From Marinagarivorans sp. (GTDB lineage Bacteria; Pseudomonadota; Gammaproteobacteria; Pseudomonadales; Cellvibrionaceae), in assembly GCA_028281865.1 (NCBI GenBank), contig JANQJB010000021.1, positions 1 through 46,642 of the forward strand: 46,642 bases of DNA. Direction: 5' to 3'. The notes below the pieces were generated by a model that saw only the letters and a program-made list of their open reading frames with translations, did no database searches and was not told the DNA's origin. Positions 43,808 through 46,642 of this stretch are shown piece after piece (positions within the stretch are counted from its first letter, which is position 1; each line of letters starts with the position of its first letter). A program made the translations under genes and the position numbers.

Positions 43808-45118
43808 TTAATCAATCTGTTGCTTGGAACAACTTAAGCAAATGCGCAAACAGCGGAGGTTTTTTTCGTCATCAAACGGACCGCCTACACACAACATCTT
43901 GCTACTCGCCGAAAGATAAGGGTTACCATATTCCTCACCATAGGGGTTAACAAAATTTTCGAAAACACCTTCGTTGATTATTGCGTGGGAAAAGTCGAGA
44001 GCTTTGCCGGCTTTCTCAGCTCGGAGCAAAGCATTATAAATCGCCATTTTTGCATTAAAATCGTGCATTCTTGCAATATAAGCCGACAAATTAATTTGTG
44101 ACTGTTTAAGCAAATAGGTCCCAACCGGATTGAGCAACCAGTCACTACCGATATCTTGCGTATCATTACCTAAGAACGCAACAAAGGAATCCGTATCGAG
44201 TAATGACGCTTTTGCATACTTCTTATAATAAAGGTGTGCTTGATTAATGGTGCGATTACGTTTGTAAAACAGCTTGAGCAATATTGTAGCAAAATCACCT
44301 TCCTCAAAATTATTTTCAATTATTGGCACACTATAGAAAGTTGCGAACTCTCTCGCAAAAGTTTGGTAGTGGTTGCGCTCCTCAACAGAAAGTGGTGGCA
44401 ACTCGTCATCTGTATTTTGGAATCCGTATTCGATTTGCAGCGCAGTGATTACATCCAAACTAGTCGACGCCATACTTAAAAAAATTAGCTTACCAATCAT
44501 GTTGTCTTGAAGAGCCATCTGTTTGCGAGCAAACGCCAATTCGTCGAACAGCAAATGCAGCGCTCCAGCTAGATTGTCACGTTTCGCCAAATGTATTGCC
44601 TGCATAAGCTGCAATTTATTGGCGTCAGACAGATAATGATAAGGAGGAAAACCTTCATAGATGGAGGGTCGCAACATAATTCTAAAATGATCGAACTGCT
44701 TAAAACTTTTGTATCGTTGAATTAACGTGCGATGTATCTTAGCGAGGCTTAGGTAATCGTCTCCTATTAGAAGCAGATCCATGCACGCCTCTTCCCCGAG
44801 AAAACAGCCATAGGGTTGCTGAACAGTGGCTAAGCGCTGATCTTGAACGATTCGATAATTCTGATATTCACCATCGCCGGCAAAATATGCCTCGTTGACT
44901 TCCATATTTTTTTGAATTATTTGCCGGCCCGCAGCCACCGGGTCATCACCCTCCGACGCCTCAATGCCCATTAGATATACGTAACCCGGGCTATCACCCT
45001 CATATATTGCCTCTTGCATGAAAGACGCAGCGCTAATACTCACTTTGCTATCAAGACTTAGCACAATAACGCCACCAACCAAAACAAAGGCTGCTACGAT
45101 CGAAATTATTTTCCGCAT
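43808..45118 (-). CDS. Hypothetical membrane-anchored protein
   Basis: A 436-residue protein with an N-terminal signal-anchor (about 4-23) and a large helical domain with no motif that I recognise. Patterns such as YVYLMGIEASEGDDPVAAGR and YGCFLGEEAC recur in uncharacterised gammaproteobacterial proteins. The C-terminus holds several Cys (CLRICLSC). It is the first gene of a leftward trio with the RNA methyltransferase (20 bases downstream) and trmB. It is divergent from the ComM-type gene, sharing a 132-base spacer. Function unknown. Confidence 0.75.
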   Translation of the reverse strand: MRKIISIVAAFVLVGGVIVLSLDSKVSISAASFMQEAIYEGDSPGYVYLMGIEASEGDDPVAAGRQIIQKNMEVNEAYFAGDGEYQNYRIVQDQRLATVQQPYGCFLGEEACMDLLLIGDDYLSLAKIHRTLIQRYKSFKQFDHFRIMLRPSIYEGFPPYHYLSDANKLQLMQAIHLAKRDNLAGALHLLFDELAFARKQMALQDNMIGKLIFLSMASTSLDVITALQIEYGFQNTDDELPPLSVEERNHYQTFAREFATFYSVPIIENNFEEGDFATILLKLFYKRNRTINQAHLYYKKYAKASLLDTDSFVAFLGNDTQDIGSDWLLNPVGTYLLKQSQINLSAYIARMHDFNAKMAIYNALLRAEKAGKALDFSHAIINEGVFENFVNPYGEEYGNPYLSASSKMLCVGGPFDDEKNLRCLRICLSCSKQQID

Positions 45119-45206
45119 ATTTTCCTCTTAACCGGGCTCTCACAGTGGCCCAGTCTCAAATCCGAAAATTTAACAATATCAGTGCAGATGACAAAAAACC
45201 AAAAAC

Positions 45207-45230
45207 TTCCTAAAATAGGCGCTTTAGGAA
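45207..45230. promoter_or_regulatory. Inverted repeat upstream of the comM-type gene
   Basis: TTCCTAAA and TTTAGGAA form perfect 8-base arms around 8 bases, 20 bases before the start codon, in the divergent spacer. It could be an operator, a leader hairpin, or chance. Confidence 0.4.
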
Positions 45231-45250
45231 TCCGCTGACAAGGAAACTTT

Positions 45251-46642
45251 ATGTCTCTCGCCATTATTTTCACCCGCGCTCAATCTGGCATCCACGCTCC
45301 GCCAGTAGTTGTAGAAACCCATCTCTCAAACGGTTTGCCAGGTTTTACTATCGTTGGTATGCCAGAAACAGCTGTCAAAGAGAGTAAAGATCGCGTGCGT
45401 AGCGCACTGTTAAACAGTTATTTTGAATTTCCGCAACGCCGCATCACTGTGAATTTAGCTCCAGCCGACCTGCCCAAGGAGGGCGGGCGTTATGATTTGG
45501 CTATTGCTATCGGCATACTCGCAGCTTCAAACCAAATCCCTCTGGAAGGCTTGGAGGAACTGGAATTTTTAGGGGAGCTCGCACTTTCCGGCGATTTACG
45601 CAAAGTGACTGGCTGCATTCCCGCCGGACTGGCTGCAGCACGCTCAGGTCGAACACTGATAGCCCCCCACGAAAACGAAAATGAAATTGCGCTTTGCAAC
45701 AAAGACAACGCTTTTGTTGCAGAAAATTTGCTTTCCGTTTGCGCACACCTCAATAAACGAGCTTCGCTACCGCGCCCGCAATATCGAACTAAGACCACCG
45801 CGACCAAAGCAGAAGCAAAGGATTTGGCCGATGTTAAAGGGCAATATCAGGCTCGGCGAGCCTTGGAAGTCGCCGCGGCAGGAGGACATAATTTATTATT
45901 TTATGGGCCGCCAGGATCGGGAAAATCGATGCTGGCAAGCCGTCTACCCGGAATACTGCCTAGACTGTCTTCCAGCGAATCACTCGAAGTGGCTGCAATC
46001 AAGTCGGTCGTCGGTCAAAATTATGAACTTGGGTGCGACAGCCGACCATTTCGCAGCCCTCATCATTCATGTTCTTCTATCGCTCTCGTTGGCGGAGGCA
46101 CCCACCCAAAACCCGGTGAAATATCACTCGCTCATCACGGCGTTCTGTTTTTGGATGAACTACCTGAATATCCTCGCCATGCACTGGAAGTGCTGCGTGA
46201 ACCTCTAGAAAATGGCGCCATTACAATATCGCGGGCCAACGCACAGGTCGACTACCCTGCAAACTTCCAGCTTATTGCAGCAATGAACCCCTGCCCTTGC
46301 GGTTATCTCGGCGACAAGAATACGGAATGCCGTTGCACACCCGCGCAAATCACGCGCTATCGCAATAAAATTTCAGGCCCACTCCTCGACCGCATTGATT
46401 TGCATGTAGCCGTGCATGCATTGCCACTGGAACAACTGCAGGAAAAACCCGACGGCGAACCCAGCGCACAGGTGCGCGCGCGAGTTGAAAAAGTTCATTC
46501 ACTGCAGCTGGAAAGGCAGAATTGCGTCAACGCTTCACTAACAGGAAAAAATTTGCAGCAGCTCTGCAAGCTAGGCACACAAGAAAAGCAGTTGTTGGCA
46601 ATGGCGCTTAAGCGTTTCAATATTTCGGGCCGTGCGTATGAT
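45251..46642 (+). CDS. comM: YifB/ComM-family Mg chelatase-like AAA+ ATPase (3' truncated)
   Basis: An open frame from ATG 45251, with AAGGA before it, continues past the window edge (464 codons visible; the family has about 500). It begins MSLAIIFTRAQSGI. The N-terminal ChlI-like region has GLPGFTIVGMPETAVKESKDRVRSA and VNLAPADLPKEGGRYDL. The AAA+ core has Walker A GPPGSGKS, Walker B VLFLDELPEYP and the AAMNPCPCGY insert with Cys residues. In Vibrio, ComM is a hexameric helicase that drives branch migration during natural transformation; in other bacteria the role may be wider. Only the last few dozen residues are missing. Confidence 0.96.
   Translation, partial: MSLAIIFTRAQSGIHAPPVVVETHLSNGLPGFTIVGMPETAVKESKDRVRSALLNSYFEFPQRRITVNLAPADLPKEGGRYDLAIAIGILAASNQIPLEGLEELEFLGELALSGDLRKVTGCIPAGLAAARSGRTLIAPHENENEIALCNKDNAFVAENLLSVCAHLNKRASLPRPQYRTKTTATKAEAKDLADVKGQYQARRALEVAAAGGHNLLFYGPPGSGKSMLASRLPGILPRLSSSESLEVAAIKSVVGQNYELGCDSRPFRSPHHSCSSIALVGGGTHPKPGEISLAHHGVLFLDELPEYPRHALEVLREPLENGAITISRANAQVDYPANFQLIAAMNPCPCGYLGDKNTECRCTPAQITRYRNKISGPLLDRIDLHVAVHALPLEQLQEKPDGEPSAQVRARVEKVHSLQLERQNCVNASLTGKNLQQLCKLGTQEKQLLAMALKRFNISGRAYD

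Noticed and set aside
45681-46208. 175-codon rightward frame within the comM region
   Set aside because: Out-of-frame shadow of the ComM-type gene, which is open in another frame through the window end.

Overview
The window looks like chromosomal DNA of a marine gammaproteobacterium, probably of the Cellvibrionales type (Saccharophagus/Teredinibacter-like). This is an inference from gene content: a complete type II secretion operon, a lipoprotein sulfatase with a polyserine linker, an AlgP-like histone H1-like protein, Rsd/AlgQ, and moderate GC with AT-rich spacers. No rRNA, tRNA, CRISPR array, transposase or prophage gene was found.

Layout. 1-3031 (+): the end of a molybdenum hydroxylase locus, with a 5'-truncated large subunit, an XdhC-type factor and a MocA-type nucleotidyltransferase. 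3088-7344 (-): a lipoprotein with one CxxCH motif, a ChrR-type FMN reductase, and a sulfatase fused through polyserine to a YHYH domain. 7345-10511: an AT-rich accessory stretch with three unrecognised small genes, a fatty acid hydroxylase-type enzyme, a hairpin repeat and a 34-bp perfect palindrome. 10512-19880 (-): a tightly overlapping nine-gene operon: conserved exported protein, two large TPR proteins, a TPR lipoprotein, a small exported protein, ExbB/TolQ, two ExbD/TolR paralogues and an AgmX/PglI-type TonB-like protein. 20227-33143 (-): gspC-D-E-F-G-H-I-J-K, a 236-bp gap, then gspL-M-N and an apbE-type flavinyltransferase joined to gspN by TAATG. 33595-38579: a small unknown gene, gshA, a FliL-like exported protein (-), dsbB, rsd and a WD40 protein. 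38580-41874: a long inverted repeat, an FKBP lipoprotein (-) with its terminator and a perfect FNR/Anr-type box, and an AT-hook histone-like gene behind two palindromes. 41937-45118 (-): an unknown anchored protein, an RNA m5U methyltransferase and trmB. 45251 to the end (+): a 3'-truncated YifB/ComM-type ATPase.

How the genes work together. The gsp genes encode most of one type II secretion machine (C to N; no prepilin peptidase in view). The nine-gene operon has the parts of a proton-driven trans-envelope energiser: stator (ExbB with two ExbD), TonB-like transducer and periplasmic or outer-membrane TPR partners. Its make-up recalls the core of the myxobacterial Agl/Glt machinery, but its task here is unknown. 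It is the best candidate for an under-described system. One ExbD paralogue has Asn where the proton-carrying Asp is expected, while the other keeps Asp.
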